Counted from the stretch's first letter, positions 8,765 to 17,581 are shown. The stretch is DNA of 64,000 nucleotides from Brevibacillus laterosporus (GCA_007833815.1 CP033464.1:5315501-5379500); one strand, 5' to 3'. The notes: generated from the sequence alone by a model not told the origin. Translations and numbers: made by a program.

Positions 8765-9397
8765 TTAACGTAAATACAAACCTTCTGTAGTACAAATTAA
8801 ACGCAATAACTCAGTGTTGGACTTATTTCCGGAATAAACAGGCATATTTAAGTCAAAATTTGACCAAACACAAAATTTCATTGTTTCAAATATAAATACA
8901 GATGAAACTTGTTCACGTAATCCCAGTTGAAGAAATAACTGTAAATCAAAGAAATGATTTAGTTCCAAATAATTTTTTTGTTTGCTACAAAGTTCAAAAT
9001 GAAGATCACGTAAACGATTTTTTTTAGTATCGTCAGAAATTTCGTTTGTTATTGACTCGATTTCGTTATAACGGAGTGACGTTTCAACCCAAACTGAATT
9101 ATTTGTCCACAATAATTGAAATAAACGTATAAACTTTTCCTCTTCTTTATTATATAGGTCGAATAAACTTTTGTTATCGAGACTCTTTTCATAAAAAATG
9201 TTAACTTCCCCAAATTTATTATTATCTACAATTTGTAAGGGGAATCTATCCAATGTAAAAATATTATTAGGAAATTGAGAATAGACTACGTCACTATTAT
9301 CTAGCAACAAGGTGTTAGCCTCTATATCTCTGCCAGGGTCGATTGAAATATCCCATGTGTTGTCCCATAATCCATTAATAATTGACTGTAAGTGCAT
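8765..9397 (-). CDS. Putative immunity protein of the adjacent toxin
   Basis: 210 residues, acidic, no signal peptide or TM segment, rich in aromatic residues (WDNTWDISIDPGRDIEAN near the start). It begins two bases after the stop of a toxin-like C-terminal module, the standard arrangement of polymorphic toxin/immunity pairs. I do not recognise a named immunity family; the call rests on position, size and acidity. Confidence 0.5.
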   Translation of the reverse strand: MHLQSIINGLWDNTWDISIDPGRDIEANTLLLDNSDVVYSQFPNNIFTLDRFPLQIVDNNKFGEVNIFYEKSLDNKSLFDLYNKEEEKFIRLFQLLWTNNSVWVETSLRYNEIESITNEISDDTKKNRLRDLHFELCSKQKNYLELNHFFDLQLFLQLGLREQVSSVFIFETMKFCVWSNFDLNMPVYSGNKSNTELLRLICTTEGLYLR

Positions 9398-9399
9398 TA

Positions 9400-9780
9400 T
9401 TATCTACTCCCGAAGTATTTTCCTTCATCAGTTAGGGTTGCAACTCGCTTTTTTTTGCTGTTTCTTAATTTCCAAGCGCTACCGCCATGTTTTACATTAC
9501 CTCTGTCTTTTTGTATGCTCCAACCCGTCTTTGGTTCCCTGCGTTCTCTACCGTCCACTCTATCAGTAAATACATCTAAATCAACAATTACATTACCATC
9601 AGAATCTGTATCTAGTAATCTCTTAGGAATATCATAGTAGTGAATTATTACTTCAGCATATAGATAATCGAAAGCGTCTTCAATTTTACCTTTCATACTA
9701 GAAAAAGCCTTTTTAAACGCTACTACAATATCATCAAATTTATCAGAAATATCATCCCAATACCATGCAATTACTGCCCC
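9400..9780 (-). pseudogene. C-terminal tip of a polymorphic toxin, N-terminally truncated
   Basis: The open frame starts within GAVIAWYWDDISDKFDD (no start codon, about 9780) and ends in KHGGSAWKLRNSKKKRVATL, then DEGKYFGSR. HGGS-x-W-K-L...R-x-A-T-L...G-K is typical of nuclease-like toxin tips at the end of secreted polymorphic toxins. An internal ATG at 9696 gives 98 codons. Everything upstream (delivery and pre-toxin domains) is gone: the frame runs into a YolD fragment at about 9786. Probably an orphan toxin module kept because of its immunity partner. Confidence 0.5.
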
Positions 9781-9785
9781 TGAGG

Positions 9786-9925
9786 ACGTGAGTTAGATAT
9801 CCGATAACAGAACTCGGCTAGCTCATCCTCTTCAATGATTGGCTTTTCAATCAATTTCTTATCCTCGTGAAGCTGGCGTAATATCTCTGCATGCTCTGGC
9901 AAAATAAATTTTGTTACAAGTAAAA
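9786..9925 (-). pseudogene. YolD-like gene fragment
   Basis: About 140 bases match the N-terminal half of the intact YolD-like copies (KFILPEHAEILRQLHEDKKL region). Both ends are lost at junctions with the toxin remnant and with unrelated DNA. Third of four copies. Confidence 0.65.
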
Positions 9926-10206
9926 ACCAAAGGGGTGAACCGGTTAAACTTTTTTACAAACGACGCATCTTTTTTACAAACGGTACAAATTTATTTTAAA
10001 TCTACAACAATAATGGATATAATAAGTCCCGATAACGCGATAAACCGCATTGGCAGTAATCGGGGGTCTGGCCAATGTATGGGACATTCTACATCTGGAG
10101 TAGCGAGGTTCGAACCTTAAACGCAGAAGCTTCGTAAAACGAACCATGCCACTCATTATAAACGGAGCCAAAAAATGGTTCGGTTAAATTCGATTAAAAT
10201 ATATTC
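9926..10206. other. Interval without a recognisable gene
   Basis: A short direct repeat, CTTTTTTACAAACG, occurs twice near 9950-9985. Two small opposing frames lack ribosome sites. Nothing else is identifiable. Confidence 0.4.
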
Positions 10207-10235
10207 TGAAACTATTTCACACTCACCTCAGTCTA
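10207..10235 (+). promoter_or_regulatory. Possible ECF-type autoregulatory promoter
   Basis: TGAAAC (10207-10212), 17 bases, then AGTCTA, followed 72 bases later by the sigma gene. TGAAAC is the usual -35 of Bacillus ECF sigma factors; the -10 is less typical. Autoregulation is inferred. Confidence 0.4.
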
Positions 10236-10307
10236 ACTAACGCTACAGCATTCAAAGAACTCTTTTGAAGGATTAAGCGGCTTATAAACACTACAATTTT
10301 ACAGGGG

Positions 10308-10832
10308 GTGAACAAACTGAACAAGGAATCTACTAGATTAACAGAGCAGCAGTTCAGTGAACATATAGAGGCCTGCAAAGAAAAGCTGTATCGGTTCGCT
10401 TTCTGTTACGTGAAGAATGAACAGGAAGCTTTGGAAATCGTGTCTGAAGCTACGTACAAAGCCTTTTTGTCCTTTAGAAAAATGAAAAACCCGGAATACT
10501 TTGAGAGCTGGATCAGCCGGATTGTTATCAACTGCTCCCTGGACCATATTAGGCGTAACAAGAAGTATACGTATATGGAGGATAGCCCGACAGGATTTGC
10601 AGCCAAAGAAAGTCCGGTTTCGCTGGAGGAGAAATGGGATTTGTATGAGGCGCTGGATCAGCTTGCTCCGGAAGATAGAGCATTCATCATTCTCAAATTT
10701 TTCGAGGGTCAGCGGTTTAAAGACATGGCGGAAGTGTTAGAACTGCCAGAAAATACCGTCAAAACAAAATTTTACCGGATATTAAACAAACTAAAAAAGC
10801 ATCTAATTAAGGAAGAGGTTGATATCACATGA
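10308..10832 (+). CDS. ECF-type RNA polymerase sigma factor
   Basis: 174 residues. Region 2 spans roughly 15-90 (YRFAFCYVKNEQEALEIVSE, then FESWISRIVINCSLDHIRR) and region 4 about 112-165 (LAPEDRAFIILKFFEG, then LPENTVKTKFYRILNKLKK). It directs RNA polymerase to a stress regulon. The GTG at 10308 lies inside the G-rich tract that should be its ribosome site, so the true start may be a few codons later. The stop overlaps the next ATG (ATGA), the usual translational coupling to an anti-sigma gene. Confidence 0.9.
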   Translation: MNKLNKESTRLTEQQFSEHIEACKEKLYRFAFCYVKNEQEALEIVSEATYKAFLSFRKMKNPEYFESWISRIVINCSLDHIRRNKKYTYMEDSPTGFAAKESPVSLEEKWDLYEALDQLAPEDRAFIILKFFEGQRFKDMAEVLELPENTVKTKFYRILNKLKKHLIKEEVDIT

Positions 10833-11677
10833 CAGGAAAAGAGCGCTACGAAAATATAGAGATTCCATCCCGTCTCTCCGGAGTTATTCATCAGGCCCAG
10901 AATCAGGGACGTATTTACACACGAAAAAAGAAGCTTATTGGTGGTTCCTCTCTTGTGGCTGCTTGTGCCGCCATACTGATTACCGTCAACGTGCCGAGTG
11001 TAGCCATGGCTCTGTCCGATGTGCCAGTATTAGGCTCCATAGTTAAAGTTCTGCAGGTCGGTGGCGGAGGAGAACGGACGGACGGCGTCTCCATCACGAC
11101 AACGGCAAGGGACAACACTCTAAACATTCATTTCAACATGAATGGCGAACAAGCAATGAGTGCCCCAGCTTACAAGGTTGATCACAAGGAAGCACCGGAC
11201 CGACTTATCTTCACCTTTAATGGAGTCCGTGATCTCGATTATGCGAAACTGCAAGAGGACATCAAGGCTCTCTCGAATGTAAAGGATGTCTATAACAATG
11301 TCATTTTAGATGATTCCGCATTCCGCTTTGTGGTTGAGCTCAAGGATAACATCGATTATTCCGTATCCGAGTACCAAAAACCCGGTTATATCCAGCTAAA
11401 ATTATTTGCCGCTGAGAAGACAGAGAAAGCACAAGAGGTCTTCTACGTCCGGAGCCAAACGATGGAGTTTGGTGAAATGCTGGGAATACTCGACGAGCAA
11501 TATGCCCAAGACGGCAGCAGTGTAATCAAAACAAAGAACGGTAAGTATGTCGTTGCATTGGGCGGGTTCCAGTCCCGCACTGAGGCAGAGGAGATTCTCC
11601 ATAAATTATCTGCCCGGGAGGATTACAACGAACCCCTTCATGTCGATAGCTGGATGAGCAATGAAAATCCTCAATAG
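10829..11677 (+). CDS. Membrane anti-sigma factor with C-terminal SPOR-like segment
   Basis: 282 residues: a short cytoplasmic N-terminus (1-36), one TM helix (about 37-58, SLVAACAAILITVNV), then a DUF4179-like extracytoplasmic region starting ALSDVPVLGSIVKVLQV. The last 50 residues (KTKNGKYVVALGGFQSRTEA) resemble a SPOR repeat, a fold that binds denuded peptidoglycan glycan strands. It should hold the upstream sigma factor at the membrane and release it on an envelope signal. The SPOR-like tail suggests cell-wall sensing. Family placement is inferred from topology and coupling. Confidence 0.78.
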   Translation: MTGKERYENIEIPSRLSGVIHQAQNQGRIYTRKKKLIGGSSLVAACAAILITVNVPSVAMALSDVPVLGSIVKVLQVGGGGERTDGVSITTTARDNTLNIHFNMNGEQAMSAPAYKVDHKEAPDRLIFTFNGVRDLDYAKLQEDIKALSNVKDVYNNVILDDSAFRFVVELKDNIDYSVSEYQKPGYIQLKLFAAEKTEKAQEVFYVRSQTMEFGEMLGILDEQYAQDGSSVIKTKNGKYVVALGGFQSRTEAEEILHKLSAREDYNEPLHVDSWMSNENPQ

Positions 11678-12060
11678 GTAAAACTTCTGATGACTGAAAT
11701 AAATTAAGCCTCCCGAACGATTTAGTTTTACCCCTGTCAAGTAGACAGTTACAAACAAGCGTAAGCGTAAAATAGTCCCCACCTTAAGAAAGATAGGAAC
11801 TATTTTACGCTTACCTCTATAGCTTCCTGGAGAGATTTTGTAGTTATAAATAAGTAAAGGCCCCATCTCATCTACAAAGTAGCCCATGTAGGAACGCAAG
11901 CCTTCGGATCAACAGAGTTAAAGTTTTTTCGCCTACAAAAACATGAACAGATATAACGAACAAGAGTACATTTCTTTCCTAGAATAATTAAAAAAGAAAA
12001 TAAATTTTAAAAAATATACAAAATACACCATAATTAATTACATATTTTTCAATTTTTGTT
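11678..12060. other. Intergenic interval with IS-end relic
   Basis: Besides the hairpin at 11761, bases 11731-11750 (CCCCTGTCAAGTAGACAGTT) match the terminal repeat of the IS3 element at 59521. This looks like a solitary IS end. No gene is evident. Confidence 0.45.
11761..11814. terminator. 16-bp inverted repeat, probable terminator
   Basis: GTAAGCGTAAAATAGT and its exact complement surround a 22-base loop, 84 bp after the anti-sigma stop. There is no long T-run, so termination efficiency is uncertain. Confidence 0.45.
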
Positions 12061-12089
12061 TTGTTTTATGAAATTTAATCTCGTATAAT
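12061..12089 (+). promoter_or_regulatory. SigA-type promoter of the Kelch gene
   Basis: TTGTTT, 17 bases, TATAAT. Transcription would begin near 12096, giving a leader of about 120 bases. Confidence 0.6.
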
Positions 12090-12096
12090 GCAAATG

Positions 12097-12108
12097 TGTC
12101 GGCCGACA
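12097..12108. promoter_or_regulatory. Palindromic operator at the Kelch transcription start
   Basis: TGTCGGCCGACA is a perfect 12-bp palindrome seven bases past the -10, a position where a repressor would block initiation. It is strikingly GC-rich in AT-rich surroundings. The cognate regulator is unknown. Confidence 0.5.
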
Positions 12109-12214
12109 TATCTAATATTCTTACAACATTTTTTATTCGTTATTCTTACATACACTTATAAGGGAGGTAAGCACTTTTCTCTTTCTATACAGATAGAGTA
12201 ATAGTGTTAAACAA

Positions 12215-13402
12215 ATGAACCTAAAGAAAATAGGACTATTCGCTTTAGCGATGATCATGACTTTGTTTAGTTTTCAGCCGCATTCGTTAGCAGCACCAGT
12301 AGATGAATATATTTGGACAGAAAAAAGTCCGATGCCAACAGGAAGATTTGGAATGGGGAGTTTAGTTTATGATGATAAAATTTATGTATATGGTGGAAGT
12401 GGAAGTGGTGGAAGAACAGCAATCTTTGAGATGTATGATCCCAAAACAAATCAGTGGGAACAATTATCTAGTTCTTCAATTAGTAGGTATTTAGTACAGT
12501 TTGTAGAGCATCAGGATAAATTTTATGCGATTGGTGGAGTTGGAACTAGTGACGCAACCAATGTCGTTGAAGAGTATGATCCATTCTCAAATCAGTGGAC
12601 TAATAAACAACCTATGCCAACCCCACGTTATAATGTGGGCGCTATTTCTATAGGTGATTATATTTATACCTTTGGTGGATACGGGATTAAGAATACTTTC
12701 ACTGACGTTGTAGAGGTATTCAATACCAAAACAAATAGTTGGGATACCAAAAACTCAATGCCTGTTAAAACCTCCGAAACGATTCCTTTTAAGATAAACA
12801 ACTCAATCTATGTACTTGCTTATACTAAACCTGGAGAAACTCCATCTATTTATAATTATAACCCTGCACAAGATACATGGACACATATTGCTGAAATGCC
12901 TTCAGAAGTTACTTTGCCTAGGAATGTAATAGTCTACAATGAAAAGGTTTTCTTTCCAAGTGATAAGAATTTATTTTATTATGATTTAAAATCAAAAAAT
13001 CTGATAAAGTATCCTGCTGCACCCTTAAATAAGGCTATCCATAATTTTGAAATAATTAATAATAGGCTTTACGCTATGGGAGAATTTCCGAATCTTGACT
13101 CTTTCTTAGAATTAAATCTTTCGGATTTAGTTAATCCTAATCCAGATCCTGATCCAGACCCGAATCCAACCGGAAACGCACTCTTAGTCATTTACATGGA
13201 CAGTGGTTTAATCAAAGAATTTGAGATGACAAATGAAGAAATCAGAACCTTTACCGAATGGTATGAAGATAGAGCAAAAGGAAACGGAAGAGAAGCATAC
13301 ATCGTTAATAAGAAATACAACATCGGACCTTTCAATTCAAGAAAAGACTTCATTAGCTACAGTCACATCGAAAGCTTTGAAGTACAAGAATACAGTAGAT
13401 AA
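12215..13402 (+). CDS. Secreted Kelch-repeat protein with Pro-Asp linker and C-terminal domain
   Basis: 395 residues. The signal peptide is about 1-26 (LFALAMIMTLFSFQPHSLAA). Kelch repeats of about 48 residues follow (MPTGRFGMGSLVYDDKIYVYGG; MPTPRYNVGAISIGDYIYTFGG), likely forming a beta-propeller to about residue 305. A NPNPDPDPDPNP linker comes next, then an 85-residue domain starting ALLVIYMDSGLIKEFEMT. Kelch propellers bind proteins or glycans; the tail domain is unknown to me and reads like a compact beta fold. The best AGGAGG-like site (12162) lies far upstream, so the start is not certain. Controlled by the promoter/palindrome at 12061-12108. Confidence 0.82.
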   Translation: MNLKKIGLFALAMIMTLFSFQPHSLAAPVDEYIWTEKSPMPTGRFGMGSLVYDDKIYVYGGSGSGGRTAIFEMYDPKTNQWEQLSSSSISRYLVQFVEHQDKFYAIGGVGTSDATNVVEEYDPFSNQWTNKQPMPTPRYNVGAISIGDYIYTFGGYGIKNTFTDVVEVFNTKTNSWDTKNSMPVKTSETIPFKINNSIYVLAYTKPGETPSIYNYNPAQDTWTHIAEMPSEVTLPRNVIVYNEKVFFPSDKNLFYYDLKSKNLIKYPAAPLNKAIHNFEIINNRLYAMGEFPNLDSFLELNLSDLVNPNPDPDPDPNPTGNALLVIYMDSGLIKEFEMTNEEIRTFTEWYEDRAKGNGREAYIVNKKYNIGPFNSRKDFISYSHIESFEVQEYSR

Positions 13403-13461
13403 TATGACACCCCCTCCTACACTATGGACTGACCCAGGTTAATGAGACATTGAAAAAACAC

Positions 13462-14319
13462 CTATGCTACCTGTTTCCTATACTCGTATGGGGGCAGGTA
13501 GTTTAATTTCTCCTGAATTCGTTCTTCATTGTAAAAACAGATGTAATTTTCTACTTTTTGTATTACCATTAGGTTTGTTAGGATCTCTCTTTTTAGAGAG
13601 GCGAATTCTTCCGACTTTAGCAAGGAGTGGAAGGATTCAATGACAGCATTATTCATGGCAATTCCCCTTTCGGGACATGCTCGTGGTAATGTTTTTTTCT
13701 TTTGCTTTGCTTTGAAACGCGTATGACGTATAAACTGAGCCTTGGTCACTGGGAGAAGGGCACCTGCTGCCTCCCTAGTATTTATTGCCTTCTCCAGAGT
13801 TTCTAGTACGAGAGAAACATCTTGTCGGTCACTTATTCGGTAAGCGATGATTTCGTTGTTATACAGGTCCATAATTGTCGATAAGTACAACATGCTTTGA
13901 CCGTAAGGTAAATATGTAATATCCGTAACCCACTTTTCATTTGGTTTCGAAGCCGTAAAATCCCTGTTACGTTCATTCGCTACAACAATTCTGCTCTCCC
14001 CGTTGATAAACGTCTTACGTTTTGGCTTGGTGCGACATTGTAGATTTTTCTTCTGCATAATCCTTTGGACAGTCTTACGATTCACCTGTTTGTTATGCTT
14101 ACGACACAGTAGAGCTCGTATCTTTCTGTGACCAAAACGATAGTGATATTTTCGACACAACTGCTCAATTAAAGTTTCAAGCTCTATTTCCTTATTGCCT
14201 GCTTTGGCTTTCCAGCGATAATAAGTCGCCCGTGGCACCCCAAACAGTTTAAGCATATCTGTGATAGGAAATTTCCCCCGAAAACTCTCTACAACCTCCA
14301 TTAAAATTGATTTTTCCAC
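13462..14319 (-). pseudogene. IS3 OrfB transposase, missing the second DDE residue
   Basis: 285 codons in frame. The rve-type core shows the first Asp in KWVTDITYLPYG and the Glu in NAVIESFHSLLKSEE, but the HSDQG-type block with the second Asp is replaced by HTRFKAKQKKKTL, pointing to an internal deletion. It overlaps orfA by 19 bases, as expected for -1 frameshifting to OrfAB. Likely inactive. Confidence 0.75.
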
Positions 14320-14624
14320 CTCCTTTGTCGTTCCAGATACTTTTCTAGGACTTCAATTTGCATCTCTAATTGTCGGATTTTTAGATCCTTCTGAGTCATC
14401 TCGTCGAGATGATTTGAACCGCTTTTCCCATACTTATACTGTTTGCCTACAGGTTGGGAAAATCGATATGTTTCCCTGTTTCGATACCACTTCATCCAGG
14501 TTTTAATTTGCTTTTTATCCTTGATTCCTACCTGCTCCAATATCTCCTTATTCGTAACGCCTGCTTGTTTCATCTTAACGACTTGCCATTTCACTTCTTC
14601 CGGATAATGTACGCTTGTGCCCAT
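14301..14624 (-). CDS. IS3 OrfA (helix-turn-helix)
   Basis: 107 residues from the ATG at 14624, behind AAGGAGG. An HTH (YPEEVKWQVVKMKQAGVTNK) is followed by a leucine-zipper-like helix (KIRQLEMQIEVLEKYLERQ). It binds the element ends and multimerises with OrfAB. Confidence 0.85.
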   Translation of the reverse strand: MGTSVHYPEEVKWQVVKMKQAGVTNKEILEQVGIKDKKQIKTWMKWYRNRETYRFSQPVGKQYKYGKSGSNHLDEMTQKDLKIRQLEMQIEVLEKYLERQRRWKNQF

Positions 14625-14691
14625 AAAGAAGCACCTCCTTCGAATCATATTAGAAATACGATTCAGGAGGTGCTTTTTCCTTGTCTCAATT

Positions 14692-14760
14692 TACTGGGTC
14701 ACTTCACTACGTTGGAGGGGTTTCTCATTTTTTTAAGGTGATTAAGAAGTTGTTTAAATA
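14692..14760 (+). repeat. Direct repeat flanking the MTX2 toxin gene (left)
   Basis: The right IS3 end plus about 40 bases of flank (ending TTAAGAAGTTGTTTAAATA). It is nearly repeated at 16087-16155 on the far side of the toxin gene. Confidence 0.7.
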
Positions 14761-14767
14761 ATTAAGT

Positions 14768-14795
14768 AACCCGCCAATATTCAGGCGGGTTTTTG
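14768..14795 (+). terminator. Rho-independent terminator
   Basis: AACCCGCC-loop-GGCGGGTT followed by TTTT on the plus strand. Confidence 0.75.
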
Positions 14796-14979
14796 CATCC
14801 TATACCTCATAATCTTGAATATATTTATTAAAAATAAACTGAAGATAGGTATAAAGTCCAACACACAAATAAATCCACAAATTGTAAGATGTTCTTTGAT
14901 TAGGAAAATCAAGCTTGTTTTCTGTCAATTTTTCTTCATGTATATTTGGTTTCAATATACTGTAAGGCTTATTAAAAAA

Positions 14980-15957
14980 TTAAATTTTCTTCATATCAGC
15001 TAAACGAGTTTCAGTACGATATTTTTCATCAATCTTTAATATAGAGGTGCCTTCAAATAGTAACGCTTTAACAGGTTCTCCATTTTCAGGTTTCCAAAAA
15101 GTTTGTGCCCACATATGATAACTATCAGCAATTTCATCAGCAATTTCTTCATCTGCTCTTGCAAATAATTCATATAAAGATACTGTTTTAGTTCGGAGTG
15201 TACCAGGATCACTACCTAATACATAGGAAAACTGAACCGATCCTGTAAAGAAACTACGACTTTTAATTTCATAAATAGCTGGTGAGGTGTACACATTTGA
15301 AATCAATGTCCCTTTTGACTTAGGAGGTAATTTTGCGGATGCGGTTGAACTAATGGTGTTAGTGATAGTTTTTGAATCAGATGTTCCGTTTTGATTAGAA
15401 TTTGTATATTCATATGCTACTTCTGCACCAAGTTCTGACCCTGCAACAAGAAAATCCACTTTTGCTTTATAATTAAATTTAACACCTGCTTTATGACTGT
15501 GAGTGATTGACTTTGTAAAAGTGGAAGTATTTGATACAGCATGTTGGAACGTATGTGATACAGTCAAATCACCCGAGGAATGATCATTATATGCATCATA
15601 TTCTAAAGATTGAACCAATTTCTCAGGTCCAGCCCCAATTAATTTAGCTCGAATGGGGTAATCTGGATCTACATATTTTTCTTCTACATCTACTAATTTC
15701 ATATCATTGATATATACGCCTACGTTAGGGTCTCCAATACCGTTAATGTATCTTGCATAACTCGGAATTACTTTTCTAGTAACTTGTTCAATATTAACAA
15801 CTTGTGTTTGTTGCGTTTGATAATTAGATAATTTTTGTAATTGAGGATTTTCTAGGTTTACGTTTGTTGAAACATTAGTATGAGCACTAGCTACATTTCC
15901 TGAAGAGATTAATAATGGAGCACTTAATACCATTGCTGTTAAAATTTGTTTTTTCAT
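14980..15957 (-). CDS. ETX/MTX2-family beta-pore-forming toxin
   Basis: 325 residues from the ATG at 15957 behind GAGGG; a longer frame to 16008 lacks a ribosome site. Signal peptide about 1-26 (LTAMVLSAPLLISSGNVASA). The body is beta-rich with the Ser/Thr-rich amphipathic stretches of the aerolysin fold: HTFQHAVSNTSTFTKSITHS, then KAKVDFLVAGSELGAEVAYE, then SKTITNTISSTASAKLPPKS. Family members (epsilon toxin, mosquitocidal Mtx2/3, some Cry-type insecticidal proteins) insert a beta-barrel in target cell membranes. Complete; the only virulence-type gene here. It sits between direct repeats of an IS3 end, so it was probably moved by IS activity. Target organism unknown; insects are plausible. 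Confidence 0.87.
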   Translation of the reverse strand: MKKQILTAMVLSAPLLISSGNVASAHTNVSTNVNLENPQLQKLSNYQTQQTQVVNIEQVTRKVIPSYARYINGIGDPNVGVYINDMKLVDVEEKYVDPDYPIRAKLIGAGPEKLVQSLEYDAYNDHSSGDLTVSHTFQHAVSNTSTFTKSITHSHKAGVKFNYKAKVDFLVAGSELGAEVAYEYTNSNQNGTSDSKTITNTISSTASAKLPPKSKGTLISNVYTSPAIYEIKSRSFFTGSVQFSYVLGSDPGTLRTKTVSLYELFARADEEIADEIADSYHMWAQTFWKPENGEPVKALLFEGTSILKIDEKYRTETRLADMKKI

Positions 15958-16086
15958 AAAATCCCTCTTTTTTAGTTTATTTTTATCGATATAATTTAAT
16001 AATAGCATGGTTTTAGTTTCTCTCTTACATAAGAATTGTTCTATTTTGTTTCAATATTGTTAACAAATGTAAATACCAACATTCCC

Positions 16087-16155
16087 TACTGGGTCACTTC
16101 ACTACGTTGGAGGGGGTGCTCGTGTTTTTAAGGTAATTAAGAAGTTGTTTAAATA
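16087..16155 (+). repeat. Direct repeat flanking the MTX2 toxin gene (right), solo IS3 end
   Basis: Matches 14692-14760: IS end TACTGGGTCACTTCACTACG, then GTTGGAGGGG and the same flank. Confidence 0.7.
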
Positions 16156-16318
16156 ACTAATGTTTGGTTGCAAAATTTCATGAAAATAAGCAAAATGGTT
16201 GCAGAGATGATTGTCAAGAAAAAACGAAAACCCTCCCCGATTATGAAGTGCACCCCTTAAAGTAAACATTGGAAAAACCCTCGAGGTTATCCGATGAACT
16301 TTAGGGGGTGTATTTTTA

Positions 16319-16613
16319 TGGCAATCAAAGGACAGAAGTTTAGAAGTTATCCAGAATCACTTAAATTGAAGCAGTACGATTGCATCTAAATGAAAAGTGG
16401 ACTCACAAACAGATAGCTGAACACTTGGGAATTAACGATAAAGATCGTGTTAAAGTTTGGATGAGAAAATATAGAAAGCAGGGGGAATTCGGCTTGCTTG
16501 ATCAACGTGGACGACGTGAGGTGTATCTTGACCAGGATCGATACGTCCATAAAATAGAGCGGGAGAATGAAATCCTAAAAAAGTGTTTGGAAATTTGGAT
16601 GCGGGAGGGATAA
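16319..16613 (+). pseudogene. IS3 OrfA, frameshifted
   Basis: ATG behind TTTAGGGGGTG. One G is missing after codon 16 relative to the copy at 25982 (TTGAAG versus TTGGAAG), which ends translation at TAA. The rest (EKWTHKQIAEHLGINDKDRV) continues in another frame. Confidence 0.75.
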
Positions 16614-17194
16614 GAAAGAAATATCGAATTGTGGAGAGCTTGTCTACAATGTATCCAATTACAGAGGTTTGTATGGTATTAGGGGTTTCGAGAAGTGGCT
16701 ATTACAAGTACCTCTCCACTAGAAACTTGCATAGGGATAAGTCGATGAAAAAACGGATCAGAACGATCTATGAACAAAGGAAAGGGATATACGGATATCG
16801 TAGAATTCAAGCTGAACTGTTACGTCAATTTGGTTGTAGGGTTACTCATAAGAAAGTATTACGCATCATGCAAAATTTGGGACTCAAAGCCATCATTCGC
16901 CGTAAACGTGCCTATATGACTACCTATCAAGCAAAGGTATCGGATGGGCGTATTGCGGATCATTTACTCAACCGTGATTTTACCGCTCAAGAGCCTAATC
17001 AAAAATGGGTAACTGACGTTACTCAATATCGAATCGGTGAGGAACGTATCTACCTTTCCGCAATCAAAGATTTATGCACGCATGAGATTATCGCTTATCA
17101 CATCAGTTACATTTATTTTTACAACGAAGAACGTCTTCAACTGAAGCTAAATAAACTGACGCCTAGTGAATTTAGGCGTCAGTTAGCGGCCTAA
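16583..17194 (+). pseudogene. IS3 OrfB transposase with internal deletion
   Basis: 203 codons. The HTH_21-like N-terminus and the first Asp (KWVTDVTQYRIG) are present, but the sequence jumps from HEIIAYHIS to YIYFYNEERLQ, losing the second Asp and the Glu. Cannot be catalytically active. Confidence 0.78.
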
Positions 17195-17216
17195 CGGCCG
17201 GGGTTTTTCTTACTGT

Positions 17217-17408
17217 CTACAAAACGGGGTCTTGACCAGTTGACGCGTAGTCAAAAATAGGCGTTTTTATTAACCCGCCAGACAAACTATTCTGTCTCCA
17301 AGGAGGGCTAATACCTACTCCATGCCCACCTGCTATAAGCTCTTGATTTACATCAACCTGTGTCCATCCCAAGCGCTCAACCACTTTCGCGTCAATCTCT
17401 CTGCTCAT
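17217..17408 (-). pseudogene. Small phage protein (ABA-sandwich-like), cut by IS3
   Basis: Starts MSREIDAKVVERLGW behind GAGGAGG. From about 17236 on, the frame is IS sequence. The opening resembles the phage ABA-sandwich/BC1872 family. It overlaps the end of the preceding small membrane gene region, as in compact phage operons. Confidence 0.5.
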
Positions 17409-17419
17409 TGGCTTCCTCC

Positions 17420-17581
17420 TCACCATCTACCATTCCGTACTGTAATTTTCCGTTTCAGCCATATAACCGCACATTCTATAAACCCGTATATTGTCCATCC
17501 AATACACAAAGCAATTATCAATGGGTAAAACCAGAGTTTGTGGTACCACTTATCAGGAGTTATGTCGAACCCACCGATCAT
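17420..17581 (-). CDS. Small single-span membrane protein, phage-type
   Basis: 53 residues, ATG at 17581 behind AGGAGG. One hydrophobic helix (LWFYPLIIALCIGWTIYGF) is followed by a basic tail (WLKRKITVRNGRW). Function unknown. Its end lies 12 bp before the next start, suggesting an operon of tiny genes read leftwards. Confidence 0.6.
   Translation of the reverse strand: MIGGFDITPDKWYHKLWFYPLIIALCIGWTIYGFIECAVIWLKRKITVRNGRW

Larger units (their letters stand above)
13411..14720 (-). mobile_element. IS3-family element (defective)
   Basis: Imperfect inverted ends start CCCCTCC and include TGACCCAG, AATTGAGACA-like and GAAAAA-CACC blocks at both sides. They enclose orfA and orfB on the minus strand. 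OrfB has lost its second catalytic Asp. Sequence identical to the right end recurs alone at 16087. No target duplication was found. Confidence 0.75.
16249..17233 (+). mobile_element. IS3-family remnant (second type, copy 1)
   Basis: Ends are related: left TGCACCCCTTAAAGTAAACA, right complement AAGACCCCGTTTTGTAGACA, both leading into GAAAAACCC. OrfA is frameshifted and orfB has an internal deletion, shortening the element to about 985 bp. It truncated a phage gene at its right end. A second copy lies at 25913. Confidence 0.75.
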
